DNA of 64,000 bases from Adineta ricciae (lineage: Eukaryota > Rotifera > Eurotatoria > Adinetida > Adinetidae): assembly GCA_905250025.1 (NCBI GenBank), contig CAJNOJ010000036.1:248001-312000 (forward strand), written 5' to 3'. The notes beneath the pieces were generated by a model. The model searched no databases. It saw nothing but the letters and a program-made list of their open reading frames with translations, and was not told the origin of the DNA. A program made the position numbers and the translations under genes. Positions 10,438 through 21,927 of this stretch are shown here, in pieces (position 1 is the first letter of the stretch; each line of letters begins with the position of its first letter).

Positions 10438-11787
10438 ATGCTTTCAAATGAATCTGTGACCAACACGAACAATCATCCAAATCGATTTCTCTCGTCAATT
10501 GAAGCTTATGAAACAGTACCAATAGTTTCACTAGAGAGAGCAATTGAATCTCTCGTACCCATCGTTCCTCATATAGAACAACGAACACTAGTAGCAAAAA
10601 CAAAATGTCAAAATCCTGCAGAGCATCTATCCATCGATGAATCAGCAGCTATTTGTCTCTATTCGATGGAATGGACACCATATCAGCAAAGTATTTATTT
10701 CCTATTGAATGCTGCACTACGTGAACGAGAACACGAGCAAATGAAACCATGGATTCTCTTCATGAAGCTTCTTCTCACAGCTCTCAATCGTTTACCATCC
10801 AAATTTCAAACTGTTTTCCGTGGTGTCAAATTGGATTTACACGGCGAATATTCTCGTGGTGATCTTATCATTTGGTGGGGATTTACTTCGTGTACAAGTA
10901 CAATCAACGTTTTACAATCGAATAAGTTTCTCGGTAAAAAAGGCGAAAGAACACAGTTTATCATTGAATGTATCAACGGAAAAAATATTAGTAAACATTC
11001 GTATTTCAAATCTGAAAATGAAATACTTCTCATGCCGGGAACATGCTTTCAAGTTATTTCATTTCTTGACCATGGTCATGACTTCTATACAATACAATTG
11101 AAAGAAATTGAATCGATCTCGCCGAGTTCTGTTCCGTCTGCTGAAAGTCAAATGAAACAATTAGAAACACGACGCGATGTTTTTCGATTTGGAAAATCGT
11201 TAAAAGAAAAGGATCTGAACATGATCGTTCAACAAGAAATTATCGATTGTCAATGTACACATTTGTATTTAAAAGAATCAGATTTAACATCTCGATGTGC
11301 ATTAATACTCGCCAATATTCTACATCATAATACTACATTGAAAGGTTTGTATCTCTTCAACAATCAGATTGGTGATTCAGGCGTGCAAGCATTAGCCATG
11401 GCGCTTTCTTTCAACAAAAATCAGACACTTGAAGAGCTCAGCTTGGGATGTAATTTAATAACATGTCAAGGCGCTGAGTACCTTGCTCAAATGTTAATAA
11501 CGAATCAAACGTTGAAAGGTCTTTGGTTATCACAAAATTCTATTGATGATCGAGGAATACAAACCTTAGCAACAGTTCTTCAATGCCAGAATCGAACTTT
11601 ACAAGGCTTATCGCTTGGATGGAACAAACAAATCAATGATTTGAGTATCGGCGCGTTAATGGATATGTTAAATGATAATCAATCATTGAAAATGCTTGAT
11701 CTTAAAACTTGTAAAATATCTAGATCGGGTAAAAGTCGATTTTGTGACGTAATCAAATGTAAAAAGAATTTTCAATTGTTGATATAA
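10438..11787 (+). CDS. ADP-ribosyltransferase (ART) domain fused to leucine-rich repeats
   Basis: A single 449-residue frame starts at ATG 10438. Residues ~60-225 form an R-S-E type mono-ADP-ribosyltransferase fold: FRGVK (Arg128), the strand WWGFTSCTST (Ser151/Ser154), and SENEILLMPG with E193-x-E195. ART enzymes with E-x-E usually transfer ADP-ribose from NAD to arginine. Residues ~255-440 hold about five ribonuclease-inhibitor-like LRRs (LKGLYLFNNQIGDSGVQALA, LEELSLGCNLI, LKGLWLSQNSIDDRGIQTLA). There is no signal peptide or TM segment, so it is probably intracellular. NLR-like LRRs commonly serve recognition; a sensor-enzyme role is inference. All key catalytic residues are visible, so activity is plausible. 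Confidence 0.85.
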   Translation: MLSNESVTNTNNHPNRFLSSIEAYETVPIVSLERAIESLVPIVPHIEQRTLVAKTKCQNPAEHLSIDESAAICLYSMEWTPYQQSIYFLLNAALREREHEQMKPWILFMKLLLTALNRLPSKFQTVFRGVKLDLHGEYSRGDLIIWWGFTSCTSTINVLQSNKFLGKKGERTQFIIECINGKNISKHSYFKSENEILLMPGTCFQVISFLDHGHDFYTIQLKEIESISPSSVPSAESQMKQLETRRDVFRFGKSLKEKDLNMIVQQEIIDCQCTHLYLKESDLTSRCALILANILHHNTTLKGLYLFNNQIGDSGVQALAMALSFNKNQTLEELSLGCNLITCQGAEYLAQMLITNQTLKGLWLSQNSIDDRGIQTLATVLQCQNRTLQGLSLGWNKQINDLSIGALMDMLNDNQSLKMLDLKTCKISRSGKSRFCDVIKCKKNFQLLI

Positions 11788-11797
11788 AAAGCGAAGA

Positions 11798-12910
11798 CTA
11801 TCGACGTGTTAGTTCTAAATCATAATCTGAATTATAACTTGTCTGAATTTGAACTTGAAGACGTGGAATTGATCGATCTATTCTCATTCGATTCTGTTGA
11901 GTGGAGAACACATGCAATAGTCGTCGTACCAAGACATTCCGGAATGTTTGACTACATAGAATATTCACATAAAATGATTTGCTAAAATTCATAAACCAGA
12001 ACCATCGTGCAATGTATGTGAATATTCTATAAAGTAATAAAGATAACCAATACTGTGGTTTGGAATTGTAAATCCCATACAGATAAAGAGTAACAAAGGG
12101 AATATTTAAAAAGACGGTCAAACAGTTTTGGGAGAGAAGCATGCGAATCAAATGTTGGTTTCCTTGAGTATAACGAACGTTCGACTGACGATTGCCGGCG
12201 GATAGCATTGCGGATGACGATTGAGGATGAGTTCGTCGATGAATTTGGTTTATATTACGAACAATGAGCAAACCGAAAAGAATTAAGAACAACGGGCTGA
12301 CAATTCCATTGAATGAAGCAAAGAAATATCCATCGATGATTACGAATAATTGTTCATTATAGATGCGAGGAGTACATTGAATGCGATTGACTGAATTCAA
12401 TCGAAAATCATATTCAATGACAGTATGTAAAGCAAAACCAGTCCAAACGAACAAGATTAGAAAAGCGAGAAGATAACTAATCTTTAATTGATTGATCTTA
12501 TGCAGTCTATTAGATGATGAACTTGCACAAAATCGATCAATTGATGCGAAGATGAGATAAGTCGACGCGAGACAAGGTAGAATAAAGTAGAAATAATTTC
12601 CGAGTTTACACCACGCATTCGTCGAGTTGATCGAAGCAAAAAGTTTCGAGTTGAATAGACTGATTAAAGTCATCAGAATAAAAGAATTCAAGAAAGAAAA
12701 ATCTACCAGCGAATTGAGAAGAAAATAGACTGAACAGGATTTGACTCGAAGACGTTTTTGAAGGAAAATCAGAATGTTTAATAAGGAACCAAAAGAACCG
12801 CACGTGTAGATTATAATAATCATATATTTGTCGAAAATGGGAAGAACGATAGCTGCCCGCAGTAAGTCCGGTGATATAGTCGTAGTTGTCATTATTGAAG
12901 TGTTCGACAT
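11798..12910 (-). CDS. rhodopsin-like GPCR
   Basis: An intronless 370-residue receptor starts at ATG 12910; the frame runs further upstream without another ATG. A Thr/Ser-rich N-terminus precedes TM1 (YMIIIIYTCGSFGSLLNILI). TM3 follows WCKLGNYFYF and ends ASIDRF, a DRY variant. IL3 is basic and Ser-rich (HRRTHPQSSSAMLSAGNR). TM7 and helix 8 read MNFSKSFYVNILCSQTFRN, a degenerate NPxxY region. It ends only 10 bp from the convergent ART-LRR gene. It groups with the large divergent bdelloid GPCR families by layout but is not a close paralogue of the others in this window. Ligand unknown. Confidence 0.85.
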   Translation of the reverse strand: MSNTSIMTTTTISPDLLRAAIVLPIFDKYMIIIIYTCGSFGSLLNILIFLQKRLRVKSCSVYFLLNSLVDFSFLNSFILMTLISLFNSKLFASINSTNAWCKLGNYFYFILPCLASTYLIFASIDRFCASSSSNRLHKINQLKISYLLAFLILFVWTGFALHTVIEYDFRLNSVNRIQCTPRIYNEQLFVIIDGYFFASFNGIVSPLFLILFGLLIVRNINQIHRRTHPQSSSAMLSAGNRQSNVRYTQGNQHLIRMLLSQNCLTVFLNIPFVTLYLYGIYNSKPQYWLSLLLYRIFTYIARWFWFMNFSKSFYVNILCSQTFRNVLVRRLLHVFSTQQNRMRIDRSIPRLQVQIQTSYNSDYDLELTRR

Positions 12911-13490
12911 TTCATGTATTTCAGATCTACGTTGACATAAAAAGAACTCTGATGAGCTTGTGTTTTTTGCCTCTACATCAGTTATTTGAGATATGAGATC
13001 AAACAAAAAGACAACGTACCCGATATGCCCAGTTCGTTTTACCTTTTGATTAAGTTTATATGATCCGAGATGATTTTATTAACCCCTTCGGTGATTATGT
13101 TAAAAAAAGGAGTAAGAGTGTTTACGTAAATACTCAAATTGACTACGGAAATATCTTTCCATTTAGAGATTGAAGATAATCGCTACTAAGAACGAACGAA
13201 TCGCGCGATTCGAGATTTTTCTCTTTTTCCTCGATTCGCAGTAATAGTATGGCATTGAATAAATGCATTGTGTAGAAAGAAGTTCGTATGAAAACGAGCT
13301 GTTCGTTATACAGCAAGTGATAAACGAACATTTTTTTATGCTTGAGTGAATAGTCCTAGTTCATTTATGATGAGAGTTAAGTATGGCTCCTCATTTTATT
13401 GTGGATTATTAATTGTTCATTCTACGTCTATTTTAAATTATATACACAAAATGTGAAAATCACCGGAAGCCAAAGGACAAAAAATGTAGA
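12911..13490. other. gene-free spacer
   Basis: 5' flank of the GPCR starting at 12910 and 3' flank of the small membrane protein. A 62-codon minus frame at 13143-13331 has no protein-like features. Confidence 0.5.
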
Positions 13491-13833
13491 TTATTTTTCA
13501 TCTTGAATTGTACAATCAGTAATTGTTAATTTTCGACGAGACTTTCGACAATAGTCAATCAGATGTTTCAACAAAGAGAGTACCAGTAAAAATAATATAA
13601 TACATGCGAGTATAAACGGAATTAGGAACATAAGTTTTAGACGAAATATCAACCAGAACGATGATGAATCATCTGAAGTCGATGTGGACGTCGACAATAC
13701 ACTAAAACAAAGTAAACAATGAACTAACATAGTTTGATCAGGCAATCGATCTTTTAAAAGTTCCTTTTCAATTGAAAACAATAAGATTCTCTACTTACGT
13801 TATGTTACTATTAACATCCAGTTGATTCGACAT
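13491..13833 (-). CDS. 81-residue single-pass membrane protein
   Basis: Two exons join in phase: 13799-13833 (ATG at 13833) and 13491-13701. The intron is 97 bp with GTAAGT..TTTTAG. The product starts MSNQLDVNSNITVLS, with an NIT glycosylation site, then a Ser/Thr run (STSTSTSDDSSS). One strong hydrophobic segment follows (LMFLIPFILACIILFLLVLSLL), then a basic tail (CRKSRRK). No cleavable signal peptide is visible, so a signal-anchored Nout/Cin topology fits best. I recognise no family. The spliced model is supported by the good donor and acceptor and by frame continuity, but the protein is short and may need an additional 5' exon. Confidence 0.5.
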
Positions 13834-14268
13834 ATCTGACAAAAAAATCTTGTTTTAGTTTTCAATTACATTTGATAATAATGTTGAACACACATATATA
13901 AAAACACGAACGACGAACTTATTAAGAACATGATTTGACATATACAATGTACATACATGCATTCATATTGAATTTGCTGATTATATGTTTTACCATTGGT
14001 TCATTCTATGAACTACTGACATCTTGAAAATAGCCTCCGTTTTCAAAACAGTAATGCATAACTGGAAAAATGATTTCATGAAGAAGCAAATCCGAGAAAA
14101 TTTGTATTTCTTCGGCAAATTGAAAAAGATAGTTTTAGTGTAAATATAAATAAACATTTGCTCCAAGGTTTACCGGAAAGAGTCCATTTTTTTCTGTGGG
14201 GGTCGACGATATTCTCCTGTATCCATTTGCTTTTGAATTCAACTTAAAATCAACAAGACTTATTGGAA
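13834..14268. other. divergent spacer before RPL4
   Basis: Shared upstream region of the small membrane protein (-) and RPL4 (+). No clear TATA box or operator seen. Confidence 0.5.
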
Positions 14269-16218
14269 ATGGTTTGTTTGTTGTTTGAATTGGATTTTCA
14301 ATTGAACTTTAGTTCTATTTAGGCCGCCTCGCGACCTCTTGTTACTGTTTACGATGAAAAGGGTCAATCAACAAAAAAATCAGTCCTCTTACCTGCCGTT
14401 TTTCGTGCTCCAATTCGAACTGATATTGTCAACTTTGTTCATGATCAAATGCGACGAAATAAACGACAAGCTCACGCAGTTAGCACAAAAGCTGGTACAT
14501 TTCAAACTCGATTATACTTTTCTACACACAAAGATTCTGACTTTCGCTTTCAGGTGAACAAACCTCAGCTCAATCGTGGGGTACTGGTCGAGCCGTAGCT
14601 CGTATTCCACGTGTGCGTGGTGGTGGTACTCACCGATCAGGCCAAGGTGCTTTCGGTAATATGTGTCGTGGTGGTCGAATGTACGCACCATTGAAAGTTT
14701 GGCGTAAATGGCACCGTAAAATCAATTTAAAACAACGACGATATGCTCTTGTCAGTGCCATTGCTGCTTCTGGTGTTCCATCACTTGTTCTAGCTAAAGG
14801 TACTTTTTCTATTGATGAACAAGTTTTTTCCTAATCTAAAGAAAATGATTTTTTCTTTATCAGGCCATAGCATTGAAGCTGTACCAGAAATCCCATTGGT
14901 TTTAGCCGATAAAGTTCAAGATATCAAGAAAACCAAAGAAGCAGTCGCTGTATTACGTAAAGTCGGTGCTTGGTCCGATATTCTTAAAGTATATGCATCC
15001 AAACATACACGTGCTGGTGTAGGTAAAATGCGTAATCGACGAACAGTTATGAAACGTGGTCCAGTCATTGTCTACGACAAAGATAATGGTATTAAGAAAG
15101 CTTTTCGTAACATTCCCGGTAAGTTCTTTTGCCAAAGAATCTTCGAGAAACATTCATCCTCTTATCTTGGGAGATCGTCTTGTTAACAATAAAATGAATC
15201 TCCAAAAACTGAGAGGAAAATCAAAAAGAATTGTTTACGTCTTCGGATATTTTTCTCTATGAAATATATCTTCTTCATTTTGAACAAACATCATTTGATT
15301 TACTTAACTATGAATATGTGTATATCTGAATGTTTTCTAGGTGTATCATTATTGAGCGTGGAACGACTCAATTTACTTCGTTTGACACCGGGTGGTCATG
15401 TTGGTCGATTCGTCATTTGGACAGAATCAGCATTCAAAAAACTCGATGCTCTCTATGGAACATGGAGCAAGAAATCACAAAGCAAAGTGGACTTCAAGTA
15501 AGTCAACTCTCAACATTCTCACGAGAAGATTTTCTCAAAATTGGGATTTTTGCATTTCGATCTACGGTTTGCTGTTCATAAGTAATTCATACCGATAAAA
15601 GAAAATGCAATAGAATTACGAAGAAATCACACTTGGTTGAATCGATCTCTTTTCATATTATTCATCAAATATACTTCTTCAACATTATATATATACGTAT
15701 CTTTTTAGCCTTCCACAACCAATCATGACCAACAGTGATTTGGGACGTTTACTCAAAGCTTTTGAAATTCAAAGTGTTCTTCGTGCACCAATGTATGTAG
15801 AAATTTTCCATTTAATGATAAAAATACATTTCTCTGAACGAAATTTCATAGTAAACGTCAAGTTCGTCGTAAAGTTAAGAAGAACCCATTGAAGAATATT
15901 GGTTTAATGTCACGACTTAACCCATATGCCGCTGTACAAAAACGTCAAACACTTTTAAAACAACTCAAAGGACGACGAACAGGCACAACAGCCGAAACAA
16001 AGGTAAAGTCTTCCTTCTTTCATTCTTCAATCATATCACTGACCTCGATTTGAATTCTATAGGCTGCTGCCCGTAAAGCACGTTCACACGAATCAATAAG
16101 AGCTAAACGCTTGTCAGGTGTTAACTTAGTCAAAAAAACGAAAACACAAAAAGATGCCTCTACTAAGAAGACAACAACAGTAACAACCAAAACAACTGTA
16201 ACAACAAAATCATCGTAA
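14269..16218 (+). CDS. RPL4: 60S ribosomal protein L4 (uL4)
   Basis: Eight exons: 14269-14271, 14323-14494, 14554-14799, 14864-15118, 15341-15497, 15709-15792, 15852-16002 and 16063-16218, 407 residues. The first exon is just the ATG, with an intron directly after it. Hallmarks are [95 protein letters not shown] and [18 protein letters not shown]. This is a universally conserved large-subunit protein lining the exit tunnel. The C-terminal extension is short and Lys/Thr-rich. All junctions keep the known uL4 reading frame, which gives a good calibration of intron style (51-222 bp) in this genome. Confidence 0.97.
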
Positions 16219-16839
16219 ACAAAACAACGAGTGCCACTCGTTTCGTTTCCGTTTTGTTTGTTTTCATCATCATCATCACCGATTTGATGTACTTGTTGTT
16301 GAATTTTTATCACAAACATAAAAAAAACAACAAGAAAGAAAAATAAATAAAAAGAAGAAATAAATGACTGAACAAAAAAAATCTCAACGAAACCGTTATT
16401 CGGCCTGTTTACACATTAACAAAAGCTAAAAATCTCGTATCGCTCATTCTGCGTCTTCTAACACGACGCAAAACAACTTCATAATCGTTTGTAATGAGTA
16501 TCAGTTAATTGGTTATAAACTCGAAAAGATTCTTATCTTTAGAATTCGATCGATTTACAATGAGATAAAACACAACGAATATTGAAGTATTTTTCTATCT
16601 TGATTCATATTGACATAAATGGCTTTTTGTTTTGTTTCTTTTTCTTTTTCTTCTTCTCCGACATAACATACCCAATTTTTCACGTCGGTTCTGCATCATT
16701 CTTATCCTTAGTGCACATTTTTATTCAGATTGAAGTAAGAGGAAAAGAACAGAAATCATTTCGAACAATCAGATGACGTGTCTGCCATGTTAATCATCAA
16801 GTCCAATAAAAAACAACAACTATTGGTATAATTCTGAAT
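16219..16839. other. RPL4 3' region and spacer
   Basis: Contains several AATAAA-like signals at 16343-16365 suitable for RPL4 polyadenylation. No gene seen. Confidence 0.6.
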
Positions 16840-18809
16840 ATGATGTCGACAAATACAGAAAATTTAGAAACATTTTATCTGATTTCATTTCGCAATCTAA
16901 TCGATTCCGAATTGTACGAACAACTACAAACGATTATTAACTATGTCGTCTTATTTGATGACGAAGAACAGTGTCTTCAATACATACAATCATTGACTAA
17001 AGATGATCGTATTTTCGTAATTATCAAAGATAACTCCTCGTCTCAATTTGTTTCGCAACTTGTAACACTGCGACAAATCGTCTTTATTTACATTTACACG
17101 AAGAAATCCAGTGAACAATTGACGAAAAATTCGAAAAAAGTAAAATGAGTACTTCTATTGAACTTCACTGTTGAATTTTGAATTATGTTTAGATTAGAGA
17201 TGTATTTTCTCAACGGGATCAATTGTTTCAACGGATTCAAGCCGATTACACAGAACGATCATTGCAGAAATTGGACGAACCATTTGTGTACAGCATTTTC
17301 ACTGCCAACACCAATCAATCTGTTAGTATGAATACGAATTTCATACATTTTCAAATCTTGATTGATTGTTTAATTTGCATAAAATCGTCTCCGAATGATA
17401 AAAAAGACTTGATCAGTCGCTGTAAACAACAATACAGACAAAAATCCAATGAAGCAACTATACTCGAAGAATTTGAAAAAGACTATAGGCCGGAACGATG
17501 TTTGCAATGGTACACTCGGTGTAGATTTCTTGATCGAATATTGAAGAAAGCTCTTCAAGTACAAAATATCGAAATTCTCTTACTTTTTCGATTCCTCATT
17601 CAAGATCTAGTCGAACAATTCAAATCAAACAAATCTTTGCCGTCACAGCGTGTTTACCGAGCTCAATTATTATCTAAAACTGAATTAGATCTCTTGCAAA
17701 AACGGACCGGTGAATTTCTCTCAATGAACATCTTCCTATTAGCTAATACCAGTCGTGAACAAACACGATCATTTCTGTTATCATTACCAACGTATGACCA
17801 AACAGAAAAAGTTCTCCTGGAAATCCATAGTAATCCTCGAATGCACGATGTTAGCCATGCACTTTGTTCGTCTAAAGAAGAAGTGTTATTTCTAATCGGT
17901 TCAATATTTCGTATGACTTATATTGAGCGTGATCATGACGGTATATGGAATATTCATTTGATGTTATGTTCAAGAAAACAACATCAACTACAAACAGTTA
18001 TTGAACAGAAGAGAAACGAATTGGATATTGAGGAAACTGATCTCCTTTCAATTGGATTTCTTTTACAAGACATGGAAAAGTTCGATCAGGCAGAAAAATA
18101 TTACCTACACCTGCTCGATCAACTATCAAAAGATCAAGAAGATCTTTCACGTTGCTATCATGCATTAGGCGAAGTTATGCAAAAGAAAGGCGAGTATGAT
18201 TCATGTCTCACATGGTATAACAAAGCATTAGAAGCATACAAATCAGATGAATCAGGTACTGCTATGAGTTACAATAGCATGGCGATTGTTTATTCCAAGA
18301 AACGTGATTATAAACTCGCATTGAAATTTTTCAATAAAGCGTTAAATATTTGGAGCAGTGTACTTGGTGAAGATCATCCTGATGTAGCCATGTGTTGGAA
18401 TAATATTGGAATTATTAATCAAGAAGAAGCAAAATACACAGATGCATTAGAATGTTATCATAAAGCATGGAATATTCGTCAGAAGTGCCTATCATCAGAT
18501 CATCCGAGTTTAGGTCAATTACATGCTTGTATCGGAAATGTGAATTATCAACTGCGACGGTATGATTTGGCGTTGGACCATTATAATTCATCAATAGAAA
18601 TTTGGAAGAAAACTCTTGGGTCGCATTATTTGGACATGGGCGTCATTTATCGAAATATTGGACTTGTTTACAGAGATAAAGGTGATTTTCAACAAGCATT
18701 AGTTCATATGAAAAAGGCAGAAAGCATCTATCGTCAAGTGTGTTCACCAACACATCATCAGGTTCTACAGATTGAGAAACTCGTAAACGATATTTCCTCA
18801 AAAACGTAA
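16840..18809 (+). CDS. ART-like domain with C-terminal TPR repeats, degenerate active site
   Basis: Exons 16840-17139 and 17193-18809 give 638 residues from ATG 16840. Residues ~230-350 resemble the bdelloid ADP-ribosyltransferase module: VYRAQLL (Arg256), GEFLSMNIFLLANTS (Ser277), and SKEEVLFLIGSIFRM, where the E-x-E position reads K-E-E. The first acidic residue therefore appears lost, so arginine-specific activity is doubtful. From ~380 to the end are about six TPRs of the kinesin-light-chain/nephrocystin type (42-residue spacing, e.g. ALKFFNKALNIWSSVLGEDH). The N-terminal ~110 residues resemble no domain I know but are typical of this family. No signal peptide or TM. Probably an intracellular protein-protein interaction scaffold. 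Confidence 0.75.
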
Positions 18810-19437
18810 GATTTTATTGTTCTGTGATCTAATAAAAGAATGCTGATGCAAAACCTCTTTTCTATTACATAATATTTTAACTTAAAGTGTTCCTCAGATG
18901 CTAACCTAATAGGATAGCCTTGGAAAGTCGAAACCTGTGTACTCATTCATAACTACTTACAAAAGAACTTCAAATAAGTAGATGTAATATCATACAACAT
19001 TTCGAAAACTATGAGAGGAAATATTGATTCGATTGGAAGCAAACAAAATGATTAATCGATTATTCACGCAAATCAAAGTAAAGTTCACGTCTTTGCCTAT
19101 CTTGTAATAAATTCTTTTTTGTTTTTAAACTTTTCCTATGTGAAAGGTGTAACGAGCGGTATGCTACCTTCTGTTTCTTTCTCTTTCTCTCTTCTTTGCG
19201 TCCGTTCGTTCTTTTTCATCTCCCGGATTGTATTGTGATTGGTTGATAAGTTCGATTTTTTTCTCTTCATTTCTCCCTTTCTTCATCATCTCACAAGTTT
19301 ATTCCATTTTCCACACTTGGGCGTGATCTGTTGCTATTACATATACTACAAAAAAAAGAAGAAATGCTTCAATCAGGTGAATTCTTTTCGTATTCTTGGA
19401 GAGTTTTTTAATTATTATTATTTCGGCTTTTTTAAAG
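18810..19437. other. spacer, probably containing the unplaced 5' exon of T-box gene 1
   Basis: AATAAA-like signal near 18830 for the ART/TPR gene, then pyrimidine-rich low-complexity sequence (19168-19290). A 5' exon of T-box gene 1 must lie here or be non-coding, but I cannot choose it. Confidence 0.4.
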
Positions 19438-20789
19438 TGTATCCAAGAGCAGCAGAAGCAACATCTATACATTTGGATTTACAAGATACTGAATTATGGT
19501 CACGTTTCGAAGCTTTAAGTACAGAAATGATGTAAAAGTCGAACGCAAAATGATTCCGATAGTCACAGCGAGTTTTATAATATGTTTTAGTTTGACCAAA
19601 GGTGGTCGCAGAATGTTTCCTGTTCTTCGTGTTGCGGTTCGCGGCTTGGATCCTGAAACTCTATATGATTTCAAACTCGATTTTGCCCCATGCGACAATT
19701 TTCGTTGGAGATATGTCACAGGACAATGGCAAACAAACGGTAAACAGGATATTACGAATCTCAACCAAGATCGTCGGTACGGAGTTACGGTTAAAGGTGA
19801 ACCATATTCACATCCGAAATCACCAAACTATGGTCGATTTTGGATGTCGGATGTTGTCGAATTCAAAAATGTCAAACTAACAAATCGACCGAATCCAGTT
19901 AAAGATGATCATGTAAGTAACGCATCATGTCCACTCATGGATCTTCTAAAACATTTCTCCTAGATTATTTTGAATTCTTTGCATAAATATAAACCGAGAA
20001 TACATATTTTGCAATCAGTATCGAATGGGCAACCGAATATTTTACTGGAAACGTTCACATTTCCCTTGACATCATTCATTGCTGTTACTGCTTATCAAAA
20101 TGAAGAAGTAAGACTTTCTTAGTCCATTAAGTAAATGTTTTCCTCCTATATGTAGATAACGGCATTAAAAATTCGCCATAATCCATTTGCAAAAGCTTTC
20201 CAAGAGCCAAGAGATCGGTAGAGAAGAACGAATTTATCTCCGATTCATTCTTCTTCGTATTTGTCATTTGTAGAACTGATTACGAAGGACAAATAAGCGA
20301 GACAGATTATCGAACTCAACATTTTTCATCTCTTCCTTACTGTAAGTCAAACATTGACTAACACTTTTATTTTCATCTTTTGATCTTCGATTTCCTAAAC
20401 ACCGAACTTGTTTTTTTTATTGATCTCTTCACAGATATGCTGCCATTTCCTACCGATGATTCGGCAGCATCGTCATCGTCACAAGTTCTTCGACACCGTT
20501 CGTCGGCTCACATTCATCGTTCACGTCCTTACTACCATCATCACAATCATTCTTTAATGTCATCAAACTGTACGTTGACTAAAGAGAACGATTCTTCTTC
20601 TATTTTATGATGTATTTAATGTCTTCTTTAGCACCACCGTTGCTTCTCGTTGATCAACCAACGCCGAATATGTTTGACTATGCAAATTCTTCGCCAACGT
20701 TTCCACATCATCATCCATCAGCTATGGCTAATTGGCCGACATTTCAATTGCAAGCATCGATTGACAATAACCATCCACATCATATTTAG
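19438..20789 (+). CDS. Brachyury-like T-box transcription factor 1, 5' end unresolved
   Basis: Exons: ~19438-19531, 19591-19912, 19964-20107, 20156-20217, 20274-20341, 20435-20569 and 20632-20789. T-box landmarks in order: LQDTELWSRFEALSTEM, LTKGGRRMFPVL, FRWRYVTGQWQ, HPKSPNYGRFWM, NSLHKYKPRIHI, FIAVTAYQNEE, ITALKIRHNPFAKAFQ. The NSLHKY, AYQNEEITALKI and NPFAKAF forms favour the Brachyury (T) subfamily, which binds palindromic T-sites in axial and posterior gut development. The C-terminus is Ser/His/Pro-rich, as in activation regions. The 5' end is unclear: the open frame runs back through low-complexity sequence, and the first exon given here starts at a guessed acceptor (phase 2). Exon phases match the downstream T-box gene. 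Confidence 0.85.
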
Positions 20790-21927
20790 AAACATTTTTC
20801 TTCTTCATTCGATTTGAATTTTACCAATAAATCTCACTCACTTTTACTCGTGTGAAATCTTGCAGTAGTTTGTTGAGCTCCTCCGAATATTTACAATTTC
20901 TATTGACAAATTATCACGATTTGTGAAAGTTCATCAGCATCGCTGATCCTCTTTTATACAAGAGAAGCTTACGTCTTATTTATTTAACATTACGAAGCGA
21001 AAGGAAAGAAAAATCAATAGACATTCCGTCATGATATCAATCGATGTTAATCACTTGATTTTCCGGGGTATTAGAAAGTCCGGATGTTGTCTAAATTCTT
21101 TAAATTAACAAACGAATCTTTTTTTCTCATCTCTTCTCGATAAGTGACTTCATGCCACTTAGTCTTTGAAGCGAACGAAGAAGAGAAAAGCTTCATCTTT
21201 CGTCTTTTGAAGTCAAGTGCACTGTGTGCGTGTGTGTCATCTTTCAATACCCGAAAAGAAATAAAAACAAATATTAGAACATGTAAGAAAGGTTAACGAG
21301 AGGTACTGGTAGCAAATAATCGATTTACAACTTTGATGAAATGTTGATTCAACCAGTCGCTGTTGTAAAAAGAAGACGAAAAGACGAATGATGCTTGAAT
21401 TTGATCTGTATATGTGTGTAGGCGTTGTAACACCTCGATTTCTCAGTAAGAGAAAGTGAGCATCAAAGTGAGAGGATATCTCATATTCTAATTGAAATGT
21501 TGTTAGTGATGATGGGCTCATGACTACAGTAGATCAATTGACATATGCATGAGAGACAGAAAAATCTCAGCTTGAACTTGTCTTTCTCTTGTTTTACTAC
21601 CTTTGTTCGTAGTCATAAAATTGACATCGAATGTATAGTCTAATTAGTATGTGTGACGAATAACAATCTCGACCACTGTGCGAGTTCGAATGTGTGTAAT
21701 TGCAGTGATATCTTGTTTGGAGATGAATGATAATTGATAAGTGTGAAAGATGATGTTATGTCATGGAGTGAGAGGTTTTTTATTGAAAAACAAAACAGAA
21801 AGTTTCTGCGAGATACTTTCATTTTTGTGTTCGACTAGTGAAACGGATTATATAGAAGTAGATAAATTGTGATTGGTTGGTCGTTTTCTCCTTTTTCTTC
21901 GTTCGAAAGAGAAAAGGTGAAGACGAA
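20790..21927. other. inter-T-box region
   Basis: 1.1 kb without genes. AATAAA at 20826 fits polyadenylation of T-box 1. The rest is likely upstream regulatory DNA of T-box 2, but no motif is conclusive. Confidence 0.5.

Noticed and set aside
19239..19437. Upstream extension of T-box 1 (hydrophobic, Tyr/Lys-rich)
   Set aside because: Low-complexity text starting in a pyrimidine tract; most likely 5' leader or intron, not T-box N-terminus.
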